A stretch of 64,000 nt of DNA, from NCBI RefSeq assembly GCF_900497805.2, contig NW_020954626.1, positions 5,773,959-5,837,958 of the forward strand, written 5' to 3'. The notes beneath the pieces were generated by a model. It was not told the DNA's origin. It did not search any database and was given only the letters and a program-made list of their open reading frames with translations. The DNA comes from Vombatus ursinus (taxonomy: Eukaryota > Chordata > Mammalia > Diprotodontia > Vombatidae). Shown piece by piece: positions 50,501 through 62,770 of this stretch. Position numbers and translations under genes: made by a program. How positions within the stretch are numbered: position 1 is the stretch's first letter; each line of letters starts with the position of its first letter.

Positions 50501-52265
50501 TTTTTTTTATTAATTTATTTTGATTTATCAACAATCACTTCCATAGGTTTTTGAGTTTTAAATTTTTCTCCCTCTTCCCTCCCTCCCCAAGACAGCTCCC
50601 AATCTGATATAGGCTATTCATATACATTCCTATTGAACATATTTTCACATTAGTGATGTTGTAAGGAAGAATTAGAACCAATAGGAGGAACCAACAGAAA
50701 GAGGAAATAAAACAAAACAAAAGAGAAAAAAATGACAAATAGTATGCTTCAATCTGCATTCAAACTCCTAGTTCTTTCTTTGGATGTAGATAGCATTTTC
50801 GATCATGAGACCTTTGGAGATGTCTTAGATCCTTGCATGGCTGAGAAGGGCTAAGTCTATCAATGTTAGTCATTGCACAACGTGGCTGTTATTGTGTACA
50901 ACATTCTCCTGGTTCTGCTCACTTCACTCAACATCTGTCCATACGAGACTTTCCAGGTTATTTGAAGTCCACCTGCTCAACATTTCTTATAGTAAAATAA
51001 TATTCCATTGCATCCATATACCACAACTTTTTCAGCCATTCCCCAATTGATGGGCATCCTCTCAATTTCCAATTTTTTGCCATCACAGAAAGAGCTGCTA
51101 TAAATATTTTTCTATATGTGGGTCCTTTTCCCATTTGTATGATTTCTTTGGGATACAGCCCTAGAAGTGGTATTGCTGGGTCAAAGGGTATGCACATTGT
51201 TATAGCCCTTTGGGTATAGTTCCAAATCACTGTCTAAAATGGTTGAATCATTTCACAACTCCACCAGCAATGCGTTACTGTTCCAATTTTCCCACATCCT
51301 CTCTGACATCAGTTTCTCATGGGTAGGCTGAGCTAATATAATAAAAATGACAATTCTACCCAAACTAATTTACTTATTCAGTGCCATACCAATCAAACTA
51401 CCAAAATTATTTTATAGAGCTAGAAAAAATAAACAAGATTCATTTGAAATAACAACAGGTCCAGAATATCAAGGGAACTAATGAAAAGAAATGCAGGGGA
51501 AGGTGGCCTAGCCATTCCAGATCTTAAATTGTATTATAAAGCAGCAATCATCAAAACTACTTAGGACTGGCAGTGGAATAGATTAGGTTTGCAAGACACA
51601 GTAGTCGATGACTATACTAATCTACTATTTGATAAACTCAAAGATCCCAGCTTCTGGGATAAGAAGTCACTGTTTGACAAAAACTGCTGGGAAAACTGGA
51701 AAAGAGTATGGCAGAAACTAGGCATAGATCAAAATCTCACATCAGATACCAAAATAAAGTCAAAATGGGCTCATGATTTAGATACAAAGGCTGATACTAT
51801 AAGCACGCTGGGAGAGCAAGGAATAGTTTACCTGTCAGATTTATGGAGAGCAGAAGAATTCATGACCAAACAGGAGATAGAGAACATTATGAAATGCAAA
51901 ATGGATAATTTTGATTACATTAAACTGAAAAGTTTTTGCACAAACAAAGCCAATGCAACCAAGATTAGAAGGAAAGTAGAAAATTGGGAATTTTTACAAC
52001 CAGTGCTTCTGATAAGGGCCCAATTTCTAAAATATATAGAGAATTAAGTCAAATTTATAAGAATGCAAGTCATTTCCCAACTTATAAATGGTCAAAGGAT
52101 ATAAATAGGCAGTTCTCAGATGAAGAAATTAAAGCCATCTATAGTCATATGAAAAAAATGCTCTAAATCACTATTGATTAGAGCAATGCAAATCAAAAAA
52201 ATTCTGAGGTACCACATCACACCAATCAGGTTGGCCAACATGATAAAACAGGAAAATGATAAATA
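50501..52265 (-). mobile_element. L1 insertion with internal inversion (twin priming)
   Basis: A 1.77-kb L1 inside the RTE, flanked by ttggacttta (50491-50500) and ttgtacttta (52266-52275). The left part (50501 to about 51312) is the L1 3' UTR and ORF2 C-terminus on the minus strand (IPFDPAIPLLGLYPKEIIQM, PSIGEWLKKLWYMDAMEYY). The right part (about 51313-52265) is upstream ORF2 on the plus strand, including a 152-codon open stretch at 51589-52047 (SFWDKKSLFDKNCWENWKRV, FDYIKLKSFCTNKANATK). The outer end of the plus part and the inner end of the minus part are neighbours in the L1 consensus, the signature of twin-primed reverse transcription. Confidence 0.9.
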
Positions 52266-52550
52266 TTGTACTTTACTTTTGATGGGATTAAATGGTGCCT
52301 TCCTAGAGATGGATGAACTATCCTAATGGTAAACCCTATGCAGTTCTCATTTTTGATTTAGCAGCTTCTGAATTTCCCCATCATTTTCATCAAACCAGTC
52401 TTGATGTTAGTGAGTATTCTGACCTAGATGAGCAAATGCAGTGCTGTACACCAAATCTCTGAAAACTGCCAACTCTTTTTCTACCTCACCGTTGTCAACC
52501 GTGTGTTGACTCAACTTTCCCTCCAACTTAGCCACAAATTGTTCCTACTT
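52266..52550 (-). mobile_element. RTE LINE, 5' portion of the same copy
   Basis: Reads LEGKLSQHTVDNGEVEKELA, then FRDLVYSTAFAHLGQN, QDWFDENDGEIQKLLNQK and KAPFNPIKSKVQ on the minus strand. The next RTE residues (KLREMQYSWLS) are found at 50490, across the L1 insertion. The RTE is 5' truncated here, at about 52550. Confidence 0.85.
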
Positions 52551-53130
52551 GAAGATACAGGATTTCAGTTTGATATCTCCAATATGCTATTGGTGATATA
52601 GCACTGGATGCTAGAAGACTGATTGGGGTTGGATATATGAAGAATAAGAGGGTAAGAGGCAGGCAGGTGGCATAGTAGAGAGCTAGGCCTGGAGTCAGGA
52701 AAAGTGAAGTTCAAATTCATCCTCAACCTCTTGCTGTGTGACCCTGGATAAGTTATTTAATCTCTGTTAACCTTAGTTTCCTCATCTTTAAAGCAAAGAT
52801 AATAGCATATATGCCTCCAGGTGGCTGTGTAGATAAATGAGATATTTGAAAAGTGCTTTGCAAACCTTAAATGGTTACATAAAAGCTATTATTGTTATTA
52901 TTATTATCATTACTATTATGGTATAGATTTGGTCATCATTGTAATAGAAATAGTGATTAAACTCATGAAATTATGAGGTCACCAAGAGAGAAAGGTTGAT
53001 GCAAAAAAAAAAAACAAAAGAAAACCTTGGGGTGCACACATGACTATGGAGTATTCTATGCATGCTAATCCACAAAAGTAGACTGAGAGACTAGTCAGAC
53101 TGGTAAAAGAAGAACTAAGAGAAGTGAAGA
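52551..53130 (-). mobile_element. L2 LINE, right portion of the interrupted copy
   Basis: Resumes with atttcagtttgatatctcca (52562-52581), a near repeat of attcagtttgaaatctcca (48926-48944), so the RTE target duplication is visible. Then ttggtgatatagcactggat, a plus SINE at 52660-52920, then tcaccaagagagaaaggttg and ccttggggtgcacacatgac. Confidence 0.75.
52660..52920 (+). repeat. CORE-SINE (MIR-like) in L2
   Basis: ggcaggtggcatagtagaga, accttagtttcctcatcttt, aagtgctttgcaaaccttaa, gctattattgttatt. Confidence 0.83.
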
Positions 53131-53445
53131 ATAATAAATAACTAATATTCACAGAGTATTTTATAGATACAAGTTTAAATTTAATGAAAGCTAAATTAAA
53201 GCATTAAGCTACTAAAAGTTGAAGTTACAATAAAAATTTTGGGATAACTTTGGGATATCTTGTATTATCTTATTTGATCTTTGAGATGATCCTGTGAGGA
53301 GATACTGTCATTATCTCCCCCCACCCCCTCCCACACACACATTTTTAAAGATGAATAAACTCAGAAAGGTTGTGACTTGCACATGATCATATAGTTAGTA
53401 GATGCCAGAGGTAGGATTTGAACCAAGGACTTTCCTGACTCCAAA
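53130..53445 (-). repeat. MIR-like SINE
   Basis: ctaatattcacagagtattt, gagatgatcctgtgaggaga, cagaggtaggatttgaacca. Confidence 0.65.
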
Positions 53446-53525
53446 GTTTTTTTTTTAATTTTTAAATTTTTTAAAATTTTTTAATTTTTAAAATTTTTAA
53501 TTTTTTAATTTTTTAACTTTTATTC
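53446..53525. repeat. A/T low-complexity tract
   Basis: Runs of ttttaa and aattttt with no C/G except at the ends. Confidence 0.9.
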
Positions 53526-53544
53526 TTGTTTCTTCTGTTTTATT

Positions 53545-53702
53545 TGTTTTAACATTTACATAGCTCTTACTATGTGCCAGGCACAGTGCTAAGCACTTTG
53601 CAATTATTATCTCATTTGATCCCCATTAAAAACCCTGAAAGATAGGTGTAATTATTATCCCCATTTTACAGATAAGGAAACTGAAGCAAATAGTCTGTTA
53701 CT
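53545..53702 (-). repeat. MIR SINE
   Basis: tactatgtgccaggcacagt, tctcatttgatccccattaa, ccattttacagataaggaaa. Confidence 0.82.
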
Positions 53703-54660
53703 CTTACCATTTTACTGTGTCTGGACTTCCTTCCGAACAGACACTCTAGAATGCACATGCTGATGCTAGCTTTCTGCTTATACAAGATTTTTTTTGAGTG
53801 GATGTGGATATTAGATAATGTGTTATCTAACTTAAAATGATATAACAAAATTGAGTATCATCCATGTATTCATGAAAATACATAAGTGAGAAGGGATAGT
53901 GTGTCTGAGGGGGTGAAGTAGAATTGAATGGTAAAATTCTATGACTTCTCCATGATAAAAATGTGTTTTGCAGCAAGATGCTATTATGATAAAGGTTTTC
54001 CTACCTTCTCTTTTTTAGAATCAGGAAATTATAGGATTTTAATACTCAATCTCCACCACCATCTCTTTCTACATAGATAATCTTATTAATTACCAAAAAA
54101 AAACATTTTGTTATTTTAAAATTATATTTTACATTACTGATTTTTTTAACTTTGGAATTGTTCATGATACTAGGATTATGTATTTTATACTTTGGCTTGC
54201 CTTTTGTTTTGCTTTTGTTCCATATGGTTTCAATATTTTCTCAACAGACGAATTTACTGTAATGCTTTATCTACCTGACGTTTCATTACAGAATTACAAA
54301 TGATCTCCTCAAAGTTAATTTGTCTTCCCAATTTCTAATAAATAGGCAATACAGTGAAGTGATTTAATTAACTATCCACACCCCGTGGCACAGCACCTCC
54401 AATTTTGGATGAATACTGGCATGATACTCATTTTACCTTCTGCTAGATCCTTCTAATATACAAAACAGCCATAGGTTCACTAGAAAATGACTGAAGTTGT
54501 TTTTGTTTTGTTTGCAGTTCTCACCTAATAAAATTGGTAGAATGTTGTTTATTCTTTTTGTTAAAAATAGATTCGTTTGTAATGCTTGCTTAGGCCCCCT
54601 ATCTGAGTATGAGATCTATTGCTTTTCACCAACTCCTCCAGGGTTCTCCAGTACCTTTAC
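53703..54660. other. Unclassified sequence
   Basis: Nothing recognisable. Confidence 0.4.
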
Positions 54661-54662
54661 AG

Positions 54663-54866
54663 TAGAGATGTCAAAATTTTGGCCTATGGCCTAAATGTGG
54701 CCAGAAAGACTCCCGAGTGTAGCCTAAATCAGATTGAAAAGTAATGGGGAAATGTTTGACAAAATAAATACAAATATGGCACAATATAAGATAATGTTAA
54801 TTTCTGATTTCCTAACTCAATCTGCAGCTCACAGGGATCCATTTCTATTTGAGTTTGAAACCACTG
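54663..54866. mobile_element. hAT-type MITE (204 bases)
   Basis: Terminal inverted repeats tagagatgtcaaa and tttgaaaccactg. The interior gtggccagaaagactcccga and gctcacagggatccatttct matches a common mammalian hAT-derived element as I remember it. Flanking 8-mers ctttacag and ccttaaag agree at six of eight positions, as expected for an old hAT target duplication. Confidence 0.78.
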
Positions 54867-56201
54867 CCTTAAAGTGTTGGGTAGGGAGGACTAGATCATT
54901 TCCTAGAGTCCCTGCCTATGGGATCACCCAGTTTTAAAGGCACAGTGAGTAGTACCCCAGTTCCATTTAGCCACAAAATCAGATTCATTTTTTTTTAAAT
55001 GAAGGATATTTACTTTAGAGATAAAGTAGGAATAAACATTAAAAACAGTTCTGGTAGTTTGTAGGATACTATTATTCCCAAAGCTCTTGGATTCAGGATC
55101 CTAATTGGTCTCCATCAGAATTGTAGAATGATGGTAGTCCTTGTGATAATTTGACTTCCCTGGCACTTCCTAACTCTTATCAGGGTGACTTGCTGTTTCA
55201 GCTAGGTTGGCTTGGTTGTCCAGATTTGTTATATGTTGCAGCCTGGTCACACCTACCATGCATCTCTCCATTTCCCTTGGAATGATATTCATTTTTAATC
55301 CTTCAGAGACTATAATGTTTCATGACTAACAGTTACACAATGCTTATAAAATATTTTCATTAAAAATACAATTCATTATTTGTTAGTAATTTGGTACCAC
55401 TAAAGGAGCATGCCAGTTTCCCTGTGGCAATCCAACTCATTCTCAACCTCCCGTTTAATCCTGGACCCAGCTAATTGTATACTTGATACACATCCTGATA
55501 GACAATCATTATAAATTTCCCATTCTATTCTACATCATAATTTGGACAATAAGCATTCTTCATCCACTTGGTTTTGCATATATACATGTATATACATATA
55601 CATACGCAGATAAAGATATATGCCAAATTTTTGGAGTGGTTGCAAATCTCAAGCAGTATGCAACCAACCATGGCTCCATTCATGAACATGAGTATCTGGA
55701 GGACCAATAATGACTTCCACTTCAACTTAAACCAGCTTAAACTTACATAAGGATCTCTGTGCAATATTTAAGTCTTTGGCTTCTTTTGTACCTTATTCTT
55801 ATTCCATGTTATCCAACACAGTTCTCAAAATCCTTACATATTTCCATCATTGCTTTAAGGTTACTAAATATCAAAGTATATCTCAATTTAATTGTGACTC
55901 TCTTATCAAGTTCTTTGTAGAATTTCTCTGTTTACCTCTGCATCCTCCACAACAGATGTTGTTACATAAATAACAATTATTTTAATGGCGACAATATAAG
56001 ATAACTTCTATGAGATGATGCATTGCTTTTGCACACATTATACAACAAGCAACTTGCTTCTCCAAGGAGAACCTATAAACCACTCTCTAGCTATAGGAGA
56101 CCTTATAGCTTCCATGTAGCTACAAATTCTCCTATCCTTTTGGTTTCAGGATTGGTGCAGTTCTTCCAACAGTGTGTTCACTCAGTCACTGCACAAAAGA
56201 T
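54867..56201. other. Unclassified sequence
   Basis: No gene recognised. There is a TA/CA-rich patch at 55575-55620. Confidence 0.4.
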
Positions 56202-56214
56202 CTCATGTTTAGAA

Positions 56215-56444
56215 TGTTGCTGTTGTTCAGTCATTTTAATCATGTCCTGTTATTAGTGACCCCATTTTGGGGCTTTTTCTTGGCAAAGATAATGGAGTGG
56301 CTTTCCATTTCCTTCTCCAACTCATTTTACAGGTGAGGAACTGAGGCAAACAGAGTTAAGTGACTTACCCAGGGTCACATAGCTAGTAAGATGAGTCTTC
56401 CTGATTCCAAGCCCAATGCTCTCTCTACTGTGTCATCTAGCTGC
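56215..56444 (-). repeat. Marsupial CORE-SINE with 13-base target duplication
   Basis: gttgttcagtcattttaatc, gactgaggcaaacag-type core, cagggtcacatagctagtaa, catctagctgc. Flanked by ctcatgtttagaa at 56202-56214 and 56445-56457. Confidence 0.9.
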
Positions 56445-56457
56445 CTCATGTTTAGAA

Positions 56458-57315
56458 GAGCAACTACTGTTTGTGAATGGTCCAAAGGGTATAATTGTTT
56501 GCATTTTTTGTCATTGAAAAATCACTAGAGTGCTCAATGGGACTGAATGTGATTTTGTAATTTCCTTATTTTATGGACTGTCATGGCCAAAGAATTCATT
56601 CCCCAATAACTAGTCTCCTGGTAATGATCCTCTATATACTTAGCTAAGTTGGTTTTTATAATGCAAACCGTCTGTTGCCAGGACTATGCTCAAAGCCTGG
56701 GGTGGTAGAACCTACCAAAGTATTCATTCCACTGGAAATGCAGTCTTCTGGACTGAAATGATTCAGAACAGGATCTCACAGAGCCCCCTGCCCAGAGTGA
56801 TGTCAGGGACATTTAGGGCTTGGTGTCCAACCTGTCCCCTCAAACTGGTGACAGAAAGCCCATATAGAGGGATTGCATATATTGCCCTAAAGTTGTGTCC
56901 CTTTAAATGGAAATAGCCACTCAAGAGGTAACACATTAAACCAGTCAGTCATCTCTATTTTGTTTAGAATAAATTCATCATATTTTTCCTAAGAGCTAAG
57001 TTTGGTAATAAAAAAACTAGAGAGGAAATAAAGATATTGATCATCTTTATAAAAATTAAATATTTTATGTTCCCCCAATTACATATAAAAACAATTTTAG
57101 ATATTGAGCATCTTAAGAGAGATGAATGAGGTTCAACAGAGGGAGGAGAAAGGAATAGAAAGGTAAGATCTGAGGCACCAAAAGTCAACCTCACATACTT
57201 CTAGTTTTGCATTTTCTACAGTTGATAGTATGTTCACGAATGAGTCAAAAAGTTAAATTTAAAAATCAATAATATGTTCAGCAAAGTGAAAAAATCAATT
57301 GCATCTAATCAACAT
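56458..57315. other. Unclassified sequence
   Basis: Includes a GC-richer patch (56680-56930) with a 76-codon plus frame but no recognisable similarity. Confidence 0.35.
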
Positions 57316-57319
57316 TCAA

Positions 57320-57600
57320 TGTACTGTTTATTGTAGTACAAAGATAAGTAATTTTCATAATCTCTTACTTTCAGGAACTTATAGTTAGGGGAATAAAACA
57401 TGGATATAAGTAAATTTGAATGTGGTAAATACTTAGGAGAAGTCAGAATCATGAAATATTGGGAGGGAGCATTCAAATCTAGCTTAAGAAAGGAGTATCA
57501 AGGAAGAATGGAGAAGATGGTACCTAAATCAATTTTTTGAAAAGGAAGTATTTTAAAAGGCATGGAGTTAGAGGGAGGCTTCTTCTAGGCATGATGTTAA
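57320..57600 (-). mobile_element. Probable L2 LINE 3' UTR relic
   Basis: caggaacttatagttagggg, then aaggcatggagttagaggga and cttctaggcatgatg. Confidence 0.5.
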
Positions 57601-58395
57601 AACTGAGAACTCTAGGGATATCAGACAGCTCTGTGGGGGAACATACTGTTTTGCACAGTTTTCTGCAATCCCCTGGATTAGAAAAGTTCTCTTGATGTTA
57701 ATAAAAGAGAGTGGTTTGAAGTGGTATTGAGATATGGCCCCTGGGTGTGTTTATAGAGTGTGGAACAGTTATTGAGTAAGTGAAGTAGACAAGATAGAGA
57801 ATGGAATGTGTATCAGTTGAGTGCAGAAGTGAAATACTGGGCAATGAATGTAGGGAAGGAGGGGTGTATGGAACCATTAAAAATAATGAAGGGAGCCTTA
57901 GATGGAAGTGCAACTCTTTGGAAACAATTTCACGTTTAGAGTTATTTTGAGGTAGGATGTCTAACCAAACCTTCATGTTGGGTTCATGGGAAGAGGATTA
58001 TAGGACAGGCAGAGACAGGCAACCACTGCCTACATAGCTGACTGGAAAGGTCACAGTCCTTGGGTGTGGATCCCCACCGAGTTACATCAATATTTTAGGA
58101 GCTGCAATGATGAAGCTCTGGCTAATATAAATACATGCTTGTTGTAGCTCTGGGAACACCAGTAATTTTCACATAGGAAAAGGGAGTTTTCAAGAAACCA
58201 AGATACAATAGCGGCCAGTATGAAGTGTTTTTGAAAGTCCACATGGGTCTCTTCATTTAGAAGGTAGCCTGGGCAAATGTTGAGAGGTGGGGGAGGACAA
58301 AATGAGATCTGCAAAGAATTAGTCCCTTTATCTGTGACATCAACGGTACAATGGGAAGTGGAAAATAAAGTCAGGAATACTGGTTGAAGGAGATG
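57601..58395. other. Unclassified sequence
   Basis: No family assigned. The long minus frame 58087-58635 starts in the neighbouring SINE and runs through L2 into this part. It is a composite of repeats. Confidence 0.4.
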
Positions 58396-59065
58396 AGAGA
58401 GGATCTTTGCCAAGCTCCTGCAGTTGTATATTGTCATATAGGCAGTAGGAAATTCCCAAATATTGTTAATCAGGGGGATGTCAGGATCACATCTATGCAT
58501 TAGGAATATTGCTTCAACAGCAATGCAAAAGATAAATGGAGAAGAGATATTATTCTTTAATTGTTTCAGTTGTGTCTGACTCTTTGTGATTTCATTTTGA
58601 GTTTTCTTGGCAAAGATATTGAAGTGGTTTGCCATTTCCTTCTGTAGCTCATCTTACAGATGAGGAAACTGAGGCAAACAGATTTAAGTGGCTTGCCCGG
58701 GGTCACATAGCTAGTAAATGTCTGAGGCCAGATTTGAACCTGGGAAGATTAGTCTTCCTGACTCCAGACCTAGCACTCTATCCACTGTGCTACCTAGTGG
58801 CTATTTTTTTCAGCTATAAAAGATGGAGGTAATGAAGGCCTAAATTAGAGGTAGCTATGGGAGTAGAAAGATGGACAAAGAGGAAAGAGACATTTTGGAG
58901 TTACAGATGATAGGACTTGGGAACTAATTAGCTTAGGGAAGAGGGGGAGGGAGATTGGGGAATTAGAGATGCCTCTAAGATTTTGAAACAGGATAAATTT
59001 AAACAATAGTGATACTGTCAATAAAAATGGGGAAGTTATTATTAAGGACAAGTCTGGGTGGGATG
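58396..59065 (-). mobile_element. L2 LINE relic split by a SINE
   Basis: Left part 58396-58553 (gatgtcaggatcacatctat, gcattaggaatattgcttca); right part 58810-59065 (gtaatgaaggcctaaattag, agacattttggagttacaga). Confidence 0.65.
58554..58806 (-). repeat. Marsupial CORE-SINE inserted in L2
   Basis: tcagttgtgtctgactcttt, gtggtttgccatttccttct, cttgcccggggtcacatagc, ccactgtgctacctagtgg. Confidence 0.88.
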
Positions 59066-59124
59066 ATAAATTGTATACTTTATCTTCTGATAGAATACAT
59101 GATGTAAATGAGCTATATGATGAT

Positions 59125-59340
59125 CACAGGATAATAGATTTCAAATTGGAAGGGACCTTAGAAGCCATCTATCCAAACCCCCTGGCATCTTACAGATGAG
59201 GAAGAACTGAGGCCCAGAGAGTGGGGCCTAGTGACTTGCCCAAGGTCACACAGACAATATAGAAACTAGGGTTTCCCAATTGGATTTTTTTACTCTAAAT
59301 CTAGTGCTCTTTGCACTCTACTATACTCCATTTTACAGGT
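59125..59340 (-). repeat. MIR-type repeat
   Basis: caaattggaagggaccttag, cttgcccaaggtcacacaga, tctagtgctctttgcactct. Confidence 0.72.
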
Positions 59341-60507
59341 GGCATATTCGACTCTATTAGAACAATAGTAGGTTTTTAGATAAATTTTCAAATAGGAACC
59401 ATCTTCTTGTCAACCCGTAATTTTAAAAAAAAATGACCTCTCTTAGCTCGTCAGTACAAGTTGGGTAAGAATAATATATCTATTCAAGCAAAAACTTGAT
59501 TTGGCCATACAAAATACTAAGTGTACTTTGTGCTGAATAGGTAGGGTGATGAAATAAATTACAAAATCAAGCTTAAATTTCTTTGTTTCAGTGACCAGTC
59601 AAATACACATGAAAAGGGAACAGAATTCAAATAAACATGTGACTTCTTTTGACCAACACGGTTCCATCACAAACACAATAGTCATAGATACAGTGGATTA
59701 GCACTGTTGCTAGCTTCAGGTAACTGTCCCCAGAACCATATTTGTGTTTTGATTTTTTTCTCTACCATCTTTTGGTGGTATCATCTTTATTTTGAGATTA
59801 ACTCAAAATCAGTTGTTTCTAAATGATGAGTATCTGATCATCGTTCTATCAGGCCAGGGATGGGTTGAGAAGGACGATAAGATTGGCTTATATAGCTGTA
59901 AATACATTTTATGAAGAAAAATCTAAATAGCTTTCTACACCAGGTAAAGCAATTTAAACTTTGAATAAGCTAATAGTGAAGAGAAATTGGCCTGATACTT
60001 TCACGTAAATAGATCAGCAGTGTTCATTGAATCATTTAATATGAAGCTCAAAAATGAGAACAAGGTCTGTGCTCAAGCTTCCAGCAGCCTGAAATATTAA
60101 TGCTGAATGATTTAAGATCCAACATGCCTCTTACCATTGCAGAGGTCCTACTTATGCTTTAAATGAATTTGTTGGTTATAAAATGATACAGAAGTAATTC
60201 TTGATCAGTCATTTGTATATAATCCCTTTTGCTAGCCATTCTCTGGATTGTAGAAGACATTTTGTTCTATAACATGACAAGACAAACAAAAAAGAGAAAT
60301 GGAAAGCTTAGAGTGCTTATGCTTGGCTCACCTAGATTTCTTTTGTGGTTTTCCAGCTATAGATTTTAATCCTACTATATATTTTGCCAGAGATTCATTT
60401 TTATAATCCTAAACCAGCTCCTTGAATTGGAAAACATGACTGTCCTGAAAATAATTCATCAGGTTGTACTTCCCATCACCCCTTAATCATATTTACAATA
60501 CAGCACA

Positions 60508-60510
<3 letters not shown>
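59341..60510. other. Unclassified AT-rich sequence
   Basis: Nothing recognisable. Confidence 0.4.

Positions 60511-60548
<38 letters not shown>
60511..60548. repeat. (CA)n microsatellite
   Basis: About 18 CA units. Confidence 0.97.
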
Positions 60549-60551
<3 letters not shown>

Positions 60552-61000
60552 TCACATACTGCTCTATGCAGATATGTAAAGCACTCTAGTCAACTAATTT
60601 TTAATATACATGCCCATGTACAATGTCATTCTAGATGTTGCTGTTGTAAATATTACCTATTGACTTATTTGAAAATTTTGATTAAATGAAGGTCCCTAAA
60701 ATCTGGTTGAAATTGAAGAAAGTATAATTTAGTAGAAAGAAAAAATGTTTCTGATGTGTTGATGGGAAGAGAAAGCCATGATGTTTTTATACTGTATTAT
60801 CTTGGAAATGAACATTGCCCTCACTGAAACAGTGTTCCCAGTTATCATAGCTATTAATTTAAAATACTTGACAGAAGATATTTTTCTTCATTTTTTGTGG
60901 AAAAAAAATAGCTAACCCTTACTTATCTGTAATGTTTATTCAGTCAACTCTCAATTTTCTGTTCAAACAAAAGTTTGAATAAAGGTATGTTACACCTTAC
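60549..61000. other. Unclassified AT-rich sequence
   Basis: Nothing recognisable before the L1. Confidence 0.4.
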
Positions 61001-61003
61001 TTC

Positions 61004-62674
61004 TGGGAGCCGAGATGGCAAAATAAGAAGTAAGTTGCTCTCATTCTCCCATCTTGACCTCTAAAAATCCAGAAAATACCACCCCAGGAAAAACACTGGA
61101 ATAGTTGAGCCAACAGAAAGATGAGGTGCAGCAACCTTTTAATCTAGGAAGATTGGGGGATTAATGGGAAAGGTCCCTCTCAGTCTGGTGGAAGGGGAGC
61201 AGTACAGGACGGCAGGCATCTCAGCAAGCCAGTGGTAAGCCCCACCTTGGCAAACCAGCAGGACATGCTGAGCCCCAGGGTGGTGGAGCAGTCAAGGTTC
61301 AACAACAGGACCCCTGAGTTTCTTAGCACAGGCAGGGGAACCAGTGGGCTCCAACAGTCATACCTCCCTGTGCTTCAGTACAACTCCAGGAAGCACAACT
61401 CTAAGCAGGCAGGTGTCCTTCAGCAGCCAAATCTTCTGGTGCTTCAGAGCAGCCATCCTCCAGGGGCCAGACCCCCCTCCACCCAAGAGCTTCAATGTTG
61501 CTGACCCCAGCTCAGTACCAGGTAAGCTACCAGACCGCTACAGCCTCCAGCTGCCAGCACCTGAGGCCCCAGAACACAAAGCCAGTGACCAGGTCCCTGG
61601 TTCCCCAATACAAGAAGCTGGGGTCAGTGCCTCCTGTGCTCCAGCAGGAGAACTCAACTTTAAAAGCCAGGAAATAGGCAAACATCGTGAGCAAAAACAG
61701 AAATGGACAATGACCATTGGACAATGACAGGGAAGATCGAAACACAAATTCAGAAGAAGGTAACAGTGTCAATATAACCCTATCTGAAACCTTAAAGAGG
61801 AATATGAATTGATTTCAAGCCCCAAAAGCCTTCTTGGAAGAGCTCAAGAAGGATTTTAAAGGTCAAATAAGAGAGGTAGAAGGAAAATTGGGAAAAGAGA
61901 TGGGAGATATGCAAGAGAGAGTCAACAGCTTGGAAAAGGAAGGACAAAAATTGACTGTAGAAAATAAATCCTTAAAAAATACAATTGACCAGATGAAAAG
62001 CAAGTACACTGAAGAAAACAATTCCTTAAAAAGTAGAATTGGCCAAATGGAAAAGGAGGCATAACAACTCACTGAAGAGATGAACTCCTTAAAGAATATA
62101 ATGGGCCAAATGGAAAAGGAGGTACAAAAGCTAACTGAAGAAAACAATTTGTTGGGAATTAGAACTGGGCAGGTGGAAGCTAATGATTCTATGAGACATC
62201 AAGAATCAGTCAAACAAAATCAAAAGAATGAAAATAATAGAAGAAAATGTAAAATACCTCATTATGAACACAACTGACCTGGAAAATAAATTCAGGAGAT
62301 ATAATTTAAGAATTATTGGTTTACCTGAAATCCATGATAAAAAAAAAAAAGAGCCTGGACAGCATCTTACAAGAAGTCATCAAGGAAAACAGTCCAGAGG
62401 TCCTACGACCAGAGGGTAAAATAGTCATCAAAAGAATCCACCAATCACTCCCTGAAATAGATCCCAAATTGAAAATGCCAAAGAATGTTGCAGCCAAATT
62501 GCCAAATTATTAGGTCAAAGAGAAAATACTGCAAGCAGCCAGAAAGTAACAATTTAAATATCATGGAACTACAACCAAGATTATGCAGGACCTTGCAGCT
62601 TCTACATTAAAAGTTCAGAGGGTATGGAATACAATATTCTGTAAGGCAAAGAAGCTTGGATTACAACCAAAATG
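61004..62674 (+). mobile_element. L1 LINE 5' UTR and ORF1
   Basis: Starts at gggagccgagatggcaaaat. The GC-richer 5' UTR runs to about 61800. ORF1 spans 61834 to about 62673. It begins with a coiled coil of heptads (EELKKDFKGQIREVEGKLGK, repeated QMEKEVQKLTEENN-type units). The RNA-binding part follows (RRYNLRIIGLPEIHDKKK, then MPKNVAAKLPNY) and the C-terminal domain (KYHGTTTKIMQDLAAST, FCKAKKLGLQPK). A TAA breaks the coiled coil at 62062 and at least two frame changes follow, so the copy is dead. ORF1 is cut near its end by the RTE patch. Confidence 0.88.
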
Positions 62675-62770
62675 AGCTGGCTGATGGAGCACTTGAGTTT
62701 TCTTGGTGTTAATTGCTAGGCCAAAATTGGCACAAGCAGCAGATAATTGATCCATACTTAATGCTTCTCA
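62675..62770 (-). mobile_element. 95-base antisense RTE patch inside the L1
   Basis: Read on the minus strand it is open for 29 codons: SMDQLSAACANFGLA, then INTKKTQVLHQPAH. This is the segment just after the FADD motif in RTE-clade reverse transcriptases. It joins the end of L1 ORF1 to the last part of L1 ORF2, with short overlaps at both joints. Confidence 0.82.

Noticed and set aside
51589-52047. 152-codon plus frame with enzyme-like composition
   Set aside because: It is L1 ORF2 sequence (CWENWKRV, YIKLKSFC motifs) inside an inverted L1 fragment, not a host gene.
58087-58635. Longest open frame in the window (182 codons, minus strand)
   Set aside because: It starts in the antisense tail of a CORE-SINE and reads on through L2-like sequence. 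No protein family resemblance and no transcription signals.
61232-61727. Proline/glutamine-rich plus frames of 90 and 127 codons
   Set aside because: They lie in the GC-richer 5' UTR of the L1 and overlap in different frames; no support for a protein.
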